Below, one piece after another: positions 35,901 to 47,649 of a stretch of DNA of 64,000 nt. The notes beneath the pieces are model-generated. The model did no database searches. It was not told the origin of the DNA and saw nothing but the letters and a program-made list of their open reading frames with translations. This DNA is from Riptortus pedestris (taxonomy: Eukaryota > Arthropoda > Insecta > Hemiptera > Alydidae): positions 192,448,501 through 192,512,500 of the forward strand of contig CM032229.1 in NCBI GenBank assembly GCA_019009955.1, written 5' to 3'. Numbering within the stretch: the first letter of the stretch is position 1; the number at the start of each line of letters is the position of its first letter. A program made the position numbers and the translations under genes.

Positions 35901-36418
35901 ACAACGGGTATAAACCCTTAAAGCTGGGATGGGTAAATGTCAAAATAGTTTGCAAAGTAAAGCCTTGCCAAAAAAATACCATCACCATTCAGCCTCAAAT
36001 GAATTCCCGGGCGAATAATATAAAATTGTAACCTCTGTCTGTACATTGATTTTTTTCGGCTGAACAAAACTCGGTATGTCAATTACCATTAATTCTTCCA
36101 TGATTATAAGTTATATTAAAATTTTTAGATTCAAACGGGAGGGGGGTTATAAGGGAGGCCTGACATAAAAATTCACCACATTTACATGTATAAGAGACGG
36201 GAAATATAAAAATATCGAAGACAGTGAAGCCTTATCGAACAAATAATTCTATTATTAGTAAATCCACGGCAACGACGGGTATCAATCCTAAACACTGGGA
36301 CGGGTAAATGTCAAAATATTGTGCAATGTAAAGCCTGCTAGAAAATACCATCACCATTCAGCCTCAAATGAATTCCCGAGCGAAGCCGGGTATCTGAGCT
36401 AGTCTATATATATATAAA
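32907..36418 (+). mobile_element. Array unit 3 (A 32907-34199, B 34200-36024, C 36025-36418)
   Basis: B is 28 bp longer than in unit 2 because the GTTT/ATTT tract near 34310-34380 is duplicated. Otherwise it is nearly identical to units 1 and 2. Confidence 0.8.
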
Positions 36419-38605
36419 ATTGTAACCTCTGTCTGTACATTGATTTTTTTCGCGAAATTTCACGATAACTTTTCGTTTCACATGTCATAGACACCATAAC
36501 TGCATTTTGTTTCTTTGGTGTCTGTTTGTTTGTTTGTTTGTTTGTTTGTTTATTTGTTTGTTTGTTTGTTACCTTTTCACGCATAAACGGCTGAACCGAA
36601 TTTTATCAAACTTGGTATGTATATTACTACTATCCCAACTTAGACTTTAGGCTATATTAATTTTCTCTGAGACGAACAGGAGTGGGGGTTATAAGGGAGG
36701 CCTGATATTAAAAGTCGCGATATTTCGTTTTCTATTGGTTTTTTGGCAAATATGCACATAACAAAAGTTGTTTATTTTGTTATTTAGAGTAACTTTTGTC
36801 ATAAACACCGAACTAATTAAATCTCGGTATGTGTATTAGCACTGACGCCTTAATTATCATAAGCTATACCAACAATTCTATGGACGGGCAGGAGTGGGGG
36901 TTGTAAGGGAGGCCTTAAATTAAAAATAGCGGTATTTCGTTTTCTACTGGTTTTTCTGCAAATATGCACATGGCAAAAGTTGTTTATTTTGTTATTTACT
37001 GTAAGATTTATTATATTCACTTTTGTCGTATAACAAAGTATAAACGAGATTTACACTAAATACTAAAGCGGGAGCCAACAATTTTGTTGGGCACTAACGA
37101 TTGAACCAAAATTAACAAGACTCGGTATGTGAATTAGCACTAATTCTTCCATGATTATAAGCTATATTAAAAATTTTAGGTTCAAAGGGGAGTGGGGATT
37201 ATAAGAGAGGCTGAAATGAAAAACTCGCTTTTTTATTTTCTATTTGTTTTTCGGCAAACGTGCATATAACAAAAGTTGTTTACTTTGTTATTTAGAGTAA
37301 CTTTTGTGTGCATTCACTTTTGTCGTAAAGAACACAACACTTTTGTTTGAAGTAAACACGGGATATACGCTAAACGGGAGTCAATAATTATATTAGTACT
37401 TATTTAAGGGGTTTTAATAAATGAATATTATGACAAATGATGTTATGTTTTCGTCTTATATGATAGTTCAAAGTATGATTCGGATTAGTGAGGTTATAAA
37501 TCTTTGTCATCCCCTCCTCATTTATTTATTTTTCCTAGAAAATAACTTTATATAACGTTATTTATTTCGAATAGAAATATAAACTATAAGAGCATTTCCA
37601 TTATTTAATTTCTATAATGTACCTTGAAGTTATTGAAACAAATATCTAATATAATAACAATTAAACGTTAATGGTAATGTCATTATGACAAAAAACAATA
37701 TGCGTTTAAACTCGATATGATATTTTCAGGGTACCACTATTATTTAATTCCATTTGGTAGATAAATTGTAAAATAATGTTTTGCATCAATAATATAAATA
37801 GAAGAATGTTGAGAAGTCTCATGCGGGAGCGGAAGATGACGGGACCAGTTAATTAAGTTAACTTATTTCCCGTCTGGCATTCCTGGAAGCGATTTCCAGT
37901 GAGATTCACTATTACAAATATAATCTTACGTGCAAAACTTTGCCTATACTATGTGAGCTCGGATTGGCTTTTGAAAGGAAATATGTTCATTATAGATGAT
38001 ATTTAATTGGAATAAATGCTACCCATGATTATGGTTTGAACAGTGAAGTCTTACATAAAAAATTATTTTTATTATTAAAAAATGCCAACAACGGGTATAA
38101 ACCCTTAAAACTGGGATGGGTAAATGTCAAAATAGTTTGCAAAGTAAAGCCTTGCCAAAAAAATACCATCACCATTCAGCCTCAAATGAATTCCCGGGCG
38201 AATAATATAAAATTGTAACCTCTGTCTGTACATTGATTTTTTTCGGCTGAACAAAACTCGGTATGTCAATTACCATTAATTGTTCCATGATTATAAGTTA
38301 TATTAAAATTTTTAGATTCAAACGGGAGGGGGGTTATAAGGGAGGCCTGACATAAAAATTCACCACATTTACATGTATAAGAGACGGGAAATATAAAAAT
38401 ATCGAAGACAGTGAAGCCTTATCGAACAAATAATTCTATTATTAGTAAATCCACGGCAACGACGGGTATCAATCCTAAACACTGGGACGGGTAAATGTCA
38501 AAATATTGTGCAATGTAAAGCCTGCTAGAAAATACCATCACCATTCAGCCTCAAATGAATTCCCGAGCGAAGCCGGGTATCTGAGCTAGTCTATATATAT
38601 ATAAA
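36419..38605 (+). mobile_element. Array unit 4, lacking part A (B 36419-38211, C 38212-38605)
   Basis: It follows a C part and its 'tctgagctagtc(ta)n' linker directly, but the body is B from its first diagnostic site ('tttatcaaacttgg' and 'tactatcccaac', not A's 'tttatgaaacttgg' and 'tactaaccc'). The A/B common start therefore served as the junction. Confidence 0.75.
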
Positions 38606-40380
38606 ATTGTAACCTCTGTCTGTACATTGATTTTTTTCACGAAATTTCACGATAACTTTTCGTTTCACATGTCATAGACACCAAAACTGCATTTTGTTTC
38701 TTTCGTGTATGTTTGTTTGTTTGTTTGTTTGTTACCTTTTCACGCATAAACGGCTGAATCGAATTTTATGAAACTTGGATGTATATTACTACTAACCCAA
38801 CTTAGACTTTAGGCTATATTATTATTCTCTAAGACAAACATGAGTGGGGGTTACAAGGGAGGCCTGAAATTAAAAATAGCGATATTTCGTTTCCTATTGG
38901 GTTTTCGGCAAATATGCACATAACAAAAGTTATTTATTTTGTTGTTTAGAGTAACTTTTATCATATACACTTTCGTCGTATACCGAATTATAAATGAGTT
39001 ATACGCAAAAAATTATAGCGGGAGTCAACAATTTTATTTGGCACAAAACACTCAACCGAACTAAGTAAAACTCGGTATTTCTATTAGCACTAACGCTTTC
39101 ATTATAACAAGCCATACCAACATTTCTAGGGACGGGCAGGAGTGGGGGTTATAAGGGAAGCCAGAAATTAAAAATAGCGATATTTCGTTTCCTATTGGTT
39201 TTTCGGTAAATATGAACATAACAAACGTTGTTTACTTTGTTATTTAGAGTAACATTAGTTATATACACTTTTTTCGTATACCGAATAATAAACGAGATAT
39301 ACGCTAAAATCTATAGCGGAAGTGAACAATTTTATTTGGGACAATAGACCCAACCGAAATAAATAAAACTCGGTATGTGTATTAGCACTAACGCTTTCAT
39401 TATAACAAACCATATCAACATTTCTAGGCACGGGCAGGAGTGGGGGTTATAAGGGAAGCCAGAAATTAAATATAGCGATATTTCGTTTCCTATTGGTTTT
39501 TCGGCAAATATGAACATGACGATAAACAAGAACATTTCAATTGTATGAAGCATTTTAAAAACAAGTAGCTGTTTCATGAGGAGCAAAGTATATTACTCCC
39601 CCCCCCCTTCCTCTGTCTTTCACTGGAACATTAATTAATCGGAAGTAAGTAATTTCACCCTTTAATGTGTTTAAAACATCAATTAATTCACAAAAAACGA
39701 AAGTATTTAAACATACATAATTAGAATTGAAAATAGAATCTGAATATAAGGTAATGTTAGCGGAATTGAGAGTTAGCCATTAGTCATGTTCTGTTGGTTA
39801 ACCTGGAGCGTCAGGGACGGGTGGGGAGACCTTCCTGTAATCTAGAACCTTTCTCACTCCCTCTTTCTTTCCTCAGTTGTTTTACACACTTTTTTCGTAT
39901 ACCGTATTATAAACGAGATATACGCTAAAACCTATAGCGGAAGTGTATTTTGTTATTTAGAGTAAATTTTGTTATATACACTTTTTTAGTATACCGAATT
40001 ATAAACGAGATATATGTTAAAACCTATAGCGGAAGTGAACAATTTTATATGGGCTCAAAAGACCCAGCCGAAATAAATAAAACTCGGTATGTGTATTAGC
40101 ACTAACGCTTTCCTTATAATAAGCCATACTAACATTTCTAGGGACGGGAGGCCTGAAATTAATAATGGTGATATTTCGTTTCACCACAATATTTTGTGCT
40201 TAATAACTGAGATCTATGCATAATGCACAGGAGACGGGAAATATGCCAACAACGGGTGTTAATCCTAAATAGTGGGACGGGTAAAGGTGAAAATATTGTG
40301 CAAACTAAAGCCTTGCCAAAAAATACCATCACCATTCAGCCTCAAATGAATTCCCGAGCGAAGCCGGGTATCTGAGCTAG
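38606..40380 (+). mobile_element. Diverged Helitron-like copy after the array
   Basis: It has the family start, a shorter GTTT tract, several tandem internal modules each containing 'aactcggtatgtgtattagc', and the canonical end 'cccgagcgaagccgggtatc' then 'tgagCTAG' at 40377-40380. It is clearly more diverged than the array units. A segment at 39595-39890 does not match the other copies. Confidence 0.7.
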
Positions 40381-40396
40381 TATATATATATATATA

Positions 40397-41412
40397 CTAG
40401 CTAAGGTACCCGGCTTCGCTCGGGAATTCATTTGAGGTTTAATGGAGGTGGTATTTCTTTAGGCAAGCCTTTACTTTCCACAATATTTTAACATTTTCCG
40501 ATATATACCCGTCGTTGCTTTGGATTTGTTAATATTAAAATTATTTGTTATTTAAGAGTTCACTGTCCTCAATATTTTTATATTTCATGTGTATGTAGTT
40601 TTATATATATATATATATATATATAATTCATAATCATAGAAAGTATTCTGTCCGCCAAACTATGTTTGAATTAAACTTCCTTTCCCTTGATACGGTACAA
40701 AGACCAACAGTGACTGAAAACCGAACAGAAAATGTAATATACTGCGAATTTTTATTTTAGGCTTCTCTTATAACCCCCCCCCCCTCTCCCGTTCGAACCT
40801 AAAATATTTAATATAGCTTATAAACGTTTAAGAATTAATGCTAATGCACATGCCGAGTTTTGTTAAGTTCCGTTCAATCGTTGGTGCCAAATACAATTGT
40901 CGGCTACCGTTTTAGTTTTCAGTGTATATCTCGTTTATACTTGGTATACGACAAAAGTGAATATAACAAAAGTCACTCTAAATAACAAAATAAACAGCTT
41001 TTGTCATGTACATAATTGCTGAAAACCAATAGGAAACGAAATATCGCTATTTTTAATTTCAGGCCTCCCTTACAACCCCCACTAGAAATAATGGTACCGC
41101 TTATTATCATGAAGAAATTAGTGCTAATTCACATACCGAGTTTTGTTTAGTTCGGTTGAGTCTTTGGTACCAAATAAAATTGTTGATTCCCGTTAAAGTA
41201 TTTAGCGTATAACTCATTTTTACTTCCGTATACGGCAAAAGTGTATAAACAAATGTTACTCTAAATAACAAAATAAACAACGTTTGTTATATGCATATTT
41301 GCCAAAAAACCAATAGGAAACGAAATATCACTATTTTTAATTTCGGGCCTCCCTTATAACCCCCGCTCCTGTTCTTCTCAGAGAATATTAATATAGCCTA
41401 AAGTCTAAGTGT
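40397..41412 (-). mobile_element. Helitron-like copy, inverted, 5' truncated
   Basis: The 3' end CTAG at 40397 and its hairpin face the 3' end of the preceding copy across 16 bp of TA. The body runs to 'ggctatattaatattctctg' (read on minus) and stops near 41412, about 150 bp short of the family start. Confidence 0.7.
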
Positions 41413-41479
41413 GTGTGTTTGAACCTTATCTCCTTTTCCCGTACATTAACTCACATACATTAAAAAAAAATACTTACGT

Positions 41480-41895
41480 ACCGACTCAATACATAAGTGG
41501 AACAGAGAATGGACGACATGTAACAAATCTTACAGCTTACATCAATAGATACCAAATATAACTCACAACAACTACAACACAATTCAGAGTCACTATCACA
41601 AATTCCCCTCAATTTCTAACGGAACATGGACAAACAGGACGTTATTTAAAAACATTTAAAACTCAAGCCAATGCCAAATGTACTTGCGACATACAGACAA
41701 CATAAACTTTTTTAGATATATTCTATGACTGTTCAACATATAATCAAAATAGATCAATGTTCATAATGAACATAATTTTAAAAGGAGGTAATTGGCCAGA
41801 ACCATCTCATATTATATTTAATAAGTATAATAAAGAACTTATGAATTTAGCCTTTATTATAAAGAGTAATGTGAAAAATAATAGTTAACAAAATA
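41480..41895 (+). pseudogene. LINE ORF2 C-terminal fragment
   Basis: The plus strand encodes 'HKWNREWTTCNKSYSLHQ' and then, in another frame, 'QFLTEHGQTGRYLKTFKTQ', 'CTCDIQTT' and 'TFLDIFYDCSTYNQNRS'. 'LTxHGxxGxYLxxF...CxC......H/xxFDC' is the tail of R1-type and Jockey-type ORF2 proteins, including the Cys-rich finger. It has frameshifts and stops. It differs from the R1-like copies at 16-22 kb. Confidence 0.5.
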
Positions 41896-42094
41896 AATAT
41901 ATACATGATTTTAAGGTACAAACTACAAATACACATTCTTAAGCTGAGAGAGGAAAAAATAATATAATATTAGTATTATGTAATTTTGATTTTATAGGTT
42001 ATTTATTTGTATGCCTAATTGTTCTTATTTAAATTTTTTGTAAAGTTTAATTTTCATGTTCTTATTTACATTTTAATATGTATGTATATAATTA

Positions 42095-42193
42095 TATAAA
42101 AATGTTAAATGCTTTGACATTTAATGACATAGACTCAGTCATTAAACATCTGAAAGACACCAACATATATTACACACTATAATCTACAATTTC
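42095..42193 (+). pseudogene. LINE 3' end fragment
   Basis: 'SVIKHLKDTNIYYTL' then a stop, similar to 'KFMKHLKDTHIYNQI' at the end of the 57164-57395 fragment. It is the last ~30 codons of the same or a related LINE and may belong with 41480-41895. Confidence 0.45.
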
Positions 42194-42432
42194 TACACAC
42201 CACTTTTCACTTATTTCCAATATTAGCAGCGTGTATAAACTTTTTTTTTTTTGGTTATCAATTTTCCTTATTTTTTTTTAAATTTATTTACTTTTTCTTG
42301 CTCCCTCTTTCTATAGTTACATTTTCATTTATATATAATGTTCATTACCCTGATGTTTGCATATCGTACAATATCGTTTGATTCATATCACCTTATATCC
42401 TTCAAAAATCATTTTCCAAAGTTCACTCTTTT

Positions 42433-42551
42433 AGAAGATTTCCCTTAAGGGAAATCAGCTATTAAAGTTGTACTCATGAAGCGAGTTTTGAAAAAAAATT
42501 TCAAATGTCCATCGATCCCACCCAGGAGATGACGAAAATGAGGTCCGTTCA

Positions 42552-42615
<64 letters not shown>

Positions 42616-43030
42616 TTTGTCTTTTAACGCTCTAGCGGTCGCAATTTTTGTTTGATCGTTACCAAACTCGATATTTAACCGTTTTATGTAAAAAGACAGA
42701 TCAAATTTGTTAATGGCTGAAATCGTACCAGAGGGAGGGGGGTTTAGAGAGGGGATTTTCGAAAATTCGAAATATCTCCGTTATTATGCATCGGATCGAA
42801 AAATTGTATAGAACCAATCTTATTGCAAATTAAATTTACTATAAATATTGTTATATACACTTATTCTCTATCTTGAATATTAACCGAGATATTACCAGAT
42901 TTCCCTCAAGGAAATCAGCTATTGAGGTTGAACTCATTACGCGATTTTCGAAATATTTCTTCAGATATCCATCGATCCTACCTAGGAGATGAAAATGAGG
43001 TCCGTTCAAAACTGGATATCTATCTATCTA

Positions 43031-43105
<75 letters not shown>

Positions 43106-43965
43106 CTGTTACCGCTCTAGCGGTTGCAATTTTTGTTTGATCGTTACCAAACTTCATATTTAATCGTTTTATGTAAAAAGAAAGATCAAGTTCGTTAATG
43201 GCTGAAATCGGACCAGTGGGAGGGGGAGTTTAGAGGGGAGGATTTTTGAAAATTTGCATTATCTCCGTTAATATACGTTTGATCGAAAAATTGTATAGAA
43301 TCAATCGTATTGCAAATTAAATTTACTATACATATTGTTTCATACATTTATTCTGTATCTCGAATATTAACCGAGATATTTGCATTTGTATTGTGTGAGC
43401 GATCGACAGGAGTGGGCTATGCGAGAGCTCTGGCGGCCGTTGCCGTAACTATTCGTCCCTCGTCTATAGGTTTAGAGATTCCTCACTACTGCCGTTGTTA
43501 TTAGGCAGATTTCTCTTTTGTAATACTTCGGGGGAAATCTGCTTAGTTTACGCAGCCCCTGCGTGACGGACTTTTTGCATTTTTATGAAGTCTGTGGTCG
43601 GGTGTTGTTCGGGTTAGTTTTAGCGTAAATCGGCTCTGGTGGAAGCTTCTAACCTAACCTGTAGTTTCTAACTTTACCTAACCTTCCTTACTTTGTGAGC
43701 TTTACGCAAATACGTACTGTTCATCCGCCTCCCCCCCCTTCTTTAGTTCTTGGACTACTAAAATTTGAGTTATTAAAATATAAATTATTCCTACAATTCA
43801 GAAGCCGTTTCAGTTAGGAATTTATTAAAATTAACTGAAAGATTTCTCATTACCGTTTGTATTTACTTATGGTGGTGTTGTGTTACCAGTATGCAGATTT
43901 CTCTATTGCTAAAATTCACATAGGAAATCTGCTTAGTTTACGCAGCCCCTGCGTGACGGACTTTT
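42433..43965 (-). repeat. HINE-like element (outer) containing a second copy
   Basis: The outer copy runs from its 3' hairpin at 42433 through a TA tract to 'aaccgagatatt' at 42893. It resumes at 43576 with 'tgcatttttatgaagtctg' and ends at 43965 with the 5' terminus. The joined flanks restore the family consensus, so the copy at 42894-43575 is a clean insertion. Confidence 0.85.
42894..43575 (-). repeat. HINE-like element nested in another, exact ends visible
   Basis: 682 bp, starting ACCAGATTTCCC (3' end on minus) and ending GACGGACTTTT. It contains a TA tract (about 43032-43101) preceded by 'atctatctatctat'. The host site is T|T with no base duplicated. Confidence 0.85.
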
Positions 43966-44270
43966 CCGTTTGTTGTTGTTGTTTTTTTGCATTTCACTTT
44001 TTAATGACACTTTAATAATGAGTAAATCGCCTGCGTTGCGGAACTCATTTAAATTAAATAAAAAAAAATGTTTTATCAAAATGCACATACAATGCAAATA
44101 TGTCTGGGATGTGCAGAACATAAAATCCCTCCACATAGGCTTACTATCTAGAGGAAATACACAAAAAAAAAACTACAAATACACTAATAAACAATGCTAC
44201 TTACATACTTTAAATATAAAAAACGACTGGTGGCTCACTGTTTATAGGCCTTCCTCGAAGGGAGTACGGT

Positions 44271-44745
44271 CTAACTGCCCGGAGTGAGCAACTCTATTGG
44301 CAAGTGGAGTTGCGCATTAGTGAGTGCCATTTTAGCAAATTTCCTTTGGCATTTTTCTTTGTCTTGAGCTAAGTTGGGGCCGACGGTAACACATCTCCTC
44401 CATCTTGTTGCCTCTCTCCCTTTACTTCTTCTCCAGTTATATGGCGTCCAGTCTGTGAGTCTAACCATCACTGCAGCCCATCAAGTGTCCAGTCCACTTC
44501 CATATTAGCATTTGGATGAATAAGTTGACATCCTTGAAGTTCTTTTGTCTTCTTATTTCCGTGCACCTCACCTTATCCTTTTTCTTTATATGAAGCACAC
44601 TTCTTTCAGCTGCACGTTGCCAGACGCTCACTTTGTTAGCCTGAGCATTGGTGAGGGACCAAGTCTGAGATGCGTAGGTAACTACAAGCAACACACACCT
44701 GTCAAAGATTAGTTTTTTAAGGTGCATTTCGTATTGGCTTTTCAA
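44271..44745 (-). pseudogene. RTE-type LINE C-terminal fragment
   Basis: The minus strand encodes 'MHLKKLIFDRCVLLVVTYASQTWSL', 'QRAAERSVLHIKKKDKVRC' and 'EIRRQKNFKDVN...WKWTGHLMGCSDG'; the frame then shifts near 44465 and continues 'LTDWTPYNWRRSKGREATRW'. This matches the RTE-clade tail (K-F-x-x-C-V-L-P-x-x-T-Y-G...W; Q-R-A-M-E-R-x-M-L; I-R...D; W-x-G-H; R-x-x-G-R-P-x-x-R-W). The reverse transcriptase catalytic part is absent. Confidence 0.7.
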
Positions 44746-44974
44746 TATAAAGTTGAGGTTCCAGTAAATAAAGAACTTATAAAGTTCATCGAAAGTATAG
44801 ATATGGATGGCAAAACTACATTAGAATGTAAAGTTGATTGTGAGGAATAGAAATTATAACTCAATATATTTACCTTAAATAGACTCGCAAATTAAACATC
44901 GGTTGAGTTTAACTTTAATTGATTTTGTTTTTCCATTTCATTTATTAATTTTATTTGTAATTGTCTTACTTATT
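44746..44974. other. No gene seen
   Basis: AT-rich sequence between the LINE fragment and the piggyBac left end. Confidence 0.3.
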
Positions 44975-44978
44975 TTAA

Positions 44979-46094
44979 CCCTCCGTCGGGCGCGTGATCT
45001 CTCAGATACACAGTTTCTAGAGAAATATTTGCCACTCCTCCTAGCAGAGAGTGGTGGTGTAGTGCTCCGAGTTATGTGCTTTATAGGTCCCCCCCCCTCA
45101 AAGTCAGTTGTGTCACTTTGTTCAATGGAGTCGTGTGTTTCACCTGTCATTCAGTTTAATCTCCTAGATACCACGCGCCCGAACTCGGAAGTTTTTTTGA
45201 AATCGGTATTTCATAAATATATACATCAATTAAGTTTCTCTTTATTAAATGGAATCATATAAGCCTATTTTTCTATTATTTAGCTCATACATGAGCTTTC
45301 AAAGGAACTTGTGCAAGAAAATATTGTACGACGCAGTGACAACAGCAGGCGTTTACCAACCGAACTAAGGACGAAATTTGAAGAGTACAGAGACTCTTTG
45401 GACCATACATTGAACTCACGTACAAAAACAGCATAAAAAAAGTCATTCCGCTACAATGAATCAAAGAAAATGATGTGAACCATGCGAAACTAAAAAGAAA
45501 TGTAGGTTTACTAATTACTCTTGTGAGATTTGCAAAACCAAAATTTGTTTACAACATAGTTCCATGCTTTGTCTTAATTGTAATGCAGCTCTGCAAAAGA
45601 AATAATAATTAAAATGCTATTTTAAAAAGGATTTGTACATTAAAATTTAGATGATTTTTAATAAGTATTATCTAAAAGTGATTTCTTGCTACTTATTTTT
45701 GAATGAAGTTATATTTAGATAATTTGTTTATATTGCTCACAAACTGAAATGAATTATATATAATAAAGACATGTGCATTTAAACAATTTCTTTTGATATT
45801 TGTATTTTTTAATTATATCTTAAAAATTTTCGCCCACGGTTTTAATAATAATGAATCTATAACCAACTTCATTATGTTATCTACCAAGATATTTTTATTA
45901 TAATACTTGTCAATTTTGAAAATTATTTACTTCTTTCAAACAAATACTTCCTCTGTTATGGTTTCTAATCACACACTGAACATTTTAGAGCAAAATATAT
46001 ATTGAAAAACTGCATTTCCGTAAAAACGGTTGAGGATGATCTCTGAGATACACGCGCCCGAAGACGGAATATTCTTAACGCGCCCGACCGAGGG
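44979..46094 (+). mobile_element. piggyBac-like element, internally deleted (1116 bp)
   Basis: Left end CCCTCCGTCGGGCGCGT (44979-44995) and right end ACGCGCCCGACCGAGGG (46078-46094) are inverted repeats with one mismatch in 17. The left flank is TTAA (44975-44978), the piggyBac target; the right flank is CTAA (46095-46098), one base off. Extra 'cgcgcccga' motifs occur at 45171 and 46054 as subterminal repeats. It retains only the end of the transposase gene. Confidence 0.75.
45291..45605 (+). pseudogene. piggyBac transposase C-terminus with Cys-rich domain
   Basis: piggyBac transposases carry a C-terminal zinc-binding Cys-rich domain that binds the element ends. The plus strand encodes 'ELSKELVQENIVRR', 'RRLPTELRTKF', and then, after stops and a shift, an uninterrupted stretch 'EPCETKKKCRFTNYSCEIC', 'KTKICLQHSSMLCLNC' ending in TAA at 45603-45605. 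The Cys/His spacing (C...C...C-x2-C...IC-x2-H...C-x2-C) fits the domain. The DDD catalytic part is deleted. Confidence 0.65.
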
Positions 46095-46098
46095 CTAA

Positions 46099-46766
46099 TA
46101 TTTTGTTTCATTATTATTATTTTTTATATTATATTTGATTAGATGGTTGATTAACGTGTATATATTGCAAAATAAAAATGTAATTAAACATAATCATACA
46201 TGTTATATGCCATGCGGCAATGGAACATGTATTCAAATAAATAACTACTCATAGGGTTAGTATGAAGAGAAAAAAAAATGTCCTTTTCCCGAAATTTGGG
46301 TTGTGAATATAACCTGAATAGGTGATTCGCCTGAAGGGATATTCGCTGAAATGATTGGGCTTTAGGGTTGCCTCCAACCCAAATACCCAGGAAGCCTTCC
46401 CAGGCTCGCCCTTATATATTAGGCCAATAAACAACTTTTTCCTGGAAAGCCCTCCCCAACAGGAGGATAAGGGCTGCTTTCCAGAATAATTATCCGTCGT
46501 GGGGCAAAAACTGCAGGAGACGTGACGGGTCTCCAACAATAACTACCCCCAGATCTCATCAACCCCCCAATGCTTTGAATAAGATAGACCAATTTTCCAG
46601 ATGGCTGCAAGATAAACCCTCTCAAGAGTCCCGGCTTAATTAACTTAACTTATATACACAGACTTAGAACTTAATTACTCCATTCTAACTCAATTATAAG
46701 CTTTCTTCCGGAATACTATTAGTTTTTTTTTTTTACTTCCGTGTACTAAGAACTTAAAGAAGTTTT
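46099..46766. other. No gene seen; possible old HINE relative
   Basis: 46315-46353 reads 'cctgaataggtgattcgcct' then 'gaagggatattcgctgaa', which lines up with the HINE-like 3' end but with many changes. 46370-46640 is GC-richer ('cttcccaggctcgcccttat') and could be an LTR or SINE relic; not identified. Confidence 0.3.
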
Positions 46767-46897
46767 AGCAGATTTCCGTTAAAGGAAATCAGCTATTGAG
46801 GTCGTACTCATGCGCAATTTTTGAAATCTTTCTTCAAATGTCCATCGATCCTACCTAGTAGATGACGAAAATGAGGTCCGTTCAAAATTATATATAT
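46767..46897 (-). repeat. HINE-like 3' half
   Basis: Hairpin 'tttccgttaaaggaaa' and the conserved 3' block, ending in a short TA stub where the large palindrome begins. Confidence 0.75.
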
Positions 46898-46930
46898 AAT
46901 TGTGCTGATGTTTTCGACCAGGTTGTATTT

Positions 46931-47633
46931 ATATGTGGTGTGTTGTTCTTTTCGGAGTTTTGGTCAATGTTGGTGAAATGAATCTTAGTTTATGCCGATA
47001 TTTCGAGAATTTTTATTTTCTCTTCTTCAGGGCTGTAAAATTACATGTACTACATTATAATATTGCATATTGTTGTTATACATTCTTGTAAAAGGATGTT
47101 TTTTCCTTATTATTACTTGCCAAGACTAAATATATCTATAGACTATTATACATTCAGCAATAATTATTGTAAAATAATATAAGTTGCAATAACATAGTGG
47201 TAAGTGGCAATAACATAGATTTAACAAAACATAGCAATAATTGAAATAGTGCATAGCAATAACCATTGTAAAATAATATAAGAACTACAGTACAACAATT
47301 ATAATATAGTTTAACAAACAAATACACCATACTATAAATATATAAAACATACAAAAGGCTGTGACCCTGCTATGTAAACAAAACAAGGAAGGTTACTATA
47401 ACCCTAGTCATAGTGCAATAAGAATGTATAATAGTCTATAGATATATTTAGTCTTGGTAAGTAATAATAAGGAAAAAACACCCTTTTACAACAATGTGCA
47501 ATATTATAATGTAGTACATGTAATTTTACAGCCTTGAAGAAGAGAAAATAAAGATTCTCGAAATATCGGCATAAACTAAGATTCATTTCACCAACATTGA
47601 CCAAAACTCCGAAAAGAACAACACACCACATAT
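46931..47633. repeat. Large palindrome, Penelope-like inverted terminal repeats
   Basis: Left arm 46931-47155 and right arm 47422-47633 are reverse complements (about 210-225 bp) around a 266-bp AT-rich loop. The outer ~100 bp of each arm is the same sequence as the palindrome at 5064-5275. The arms differ by small changes (for example 'aatttttatt' against 'aataaagatt'). No reverse transcriptase or GIY-YIG frame is present. Confidence 0.6.
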
Positions 47634-47649
47634 CTTCTTTATATATATA

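Larger units (their letters stand above)
25947..38605 (+). repeat. Tandem array of Helitron-like composite units (period 3484 bp)
   Basis: Each unit has three parts, each opening with 'attgtaacctctgtctgtac': A (about 1293 bp), B (about 1797 bp) and C (394 bp). Unit 1 is 25947-29422, unit 2 29423-32906, unit 3 32907-36418; a fourth, B+C only, is 36419-38605. C ends in the canonical 'gaagccgggtatctgagCTAG'; A ends in the hairpin alone and B is cut inside it. Copies differ by only a few bases. Confidence 0.85.

Noticed and set aside
25947..38605. CRISPR-like or centromeric satellite array
   Set aside because: Units are 3.5 kb and end in Helitron-type termini; there is no short repeat-spacer pattern.
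43970..44287. 105-codon plus-strand frame
   Set aside because: Lys/Asn-rich, no motif, starts inside a HINE-like 5' end; best explained as chance.
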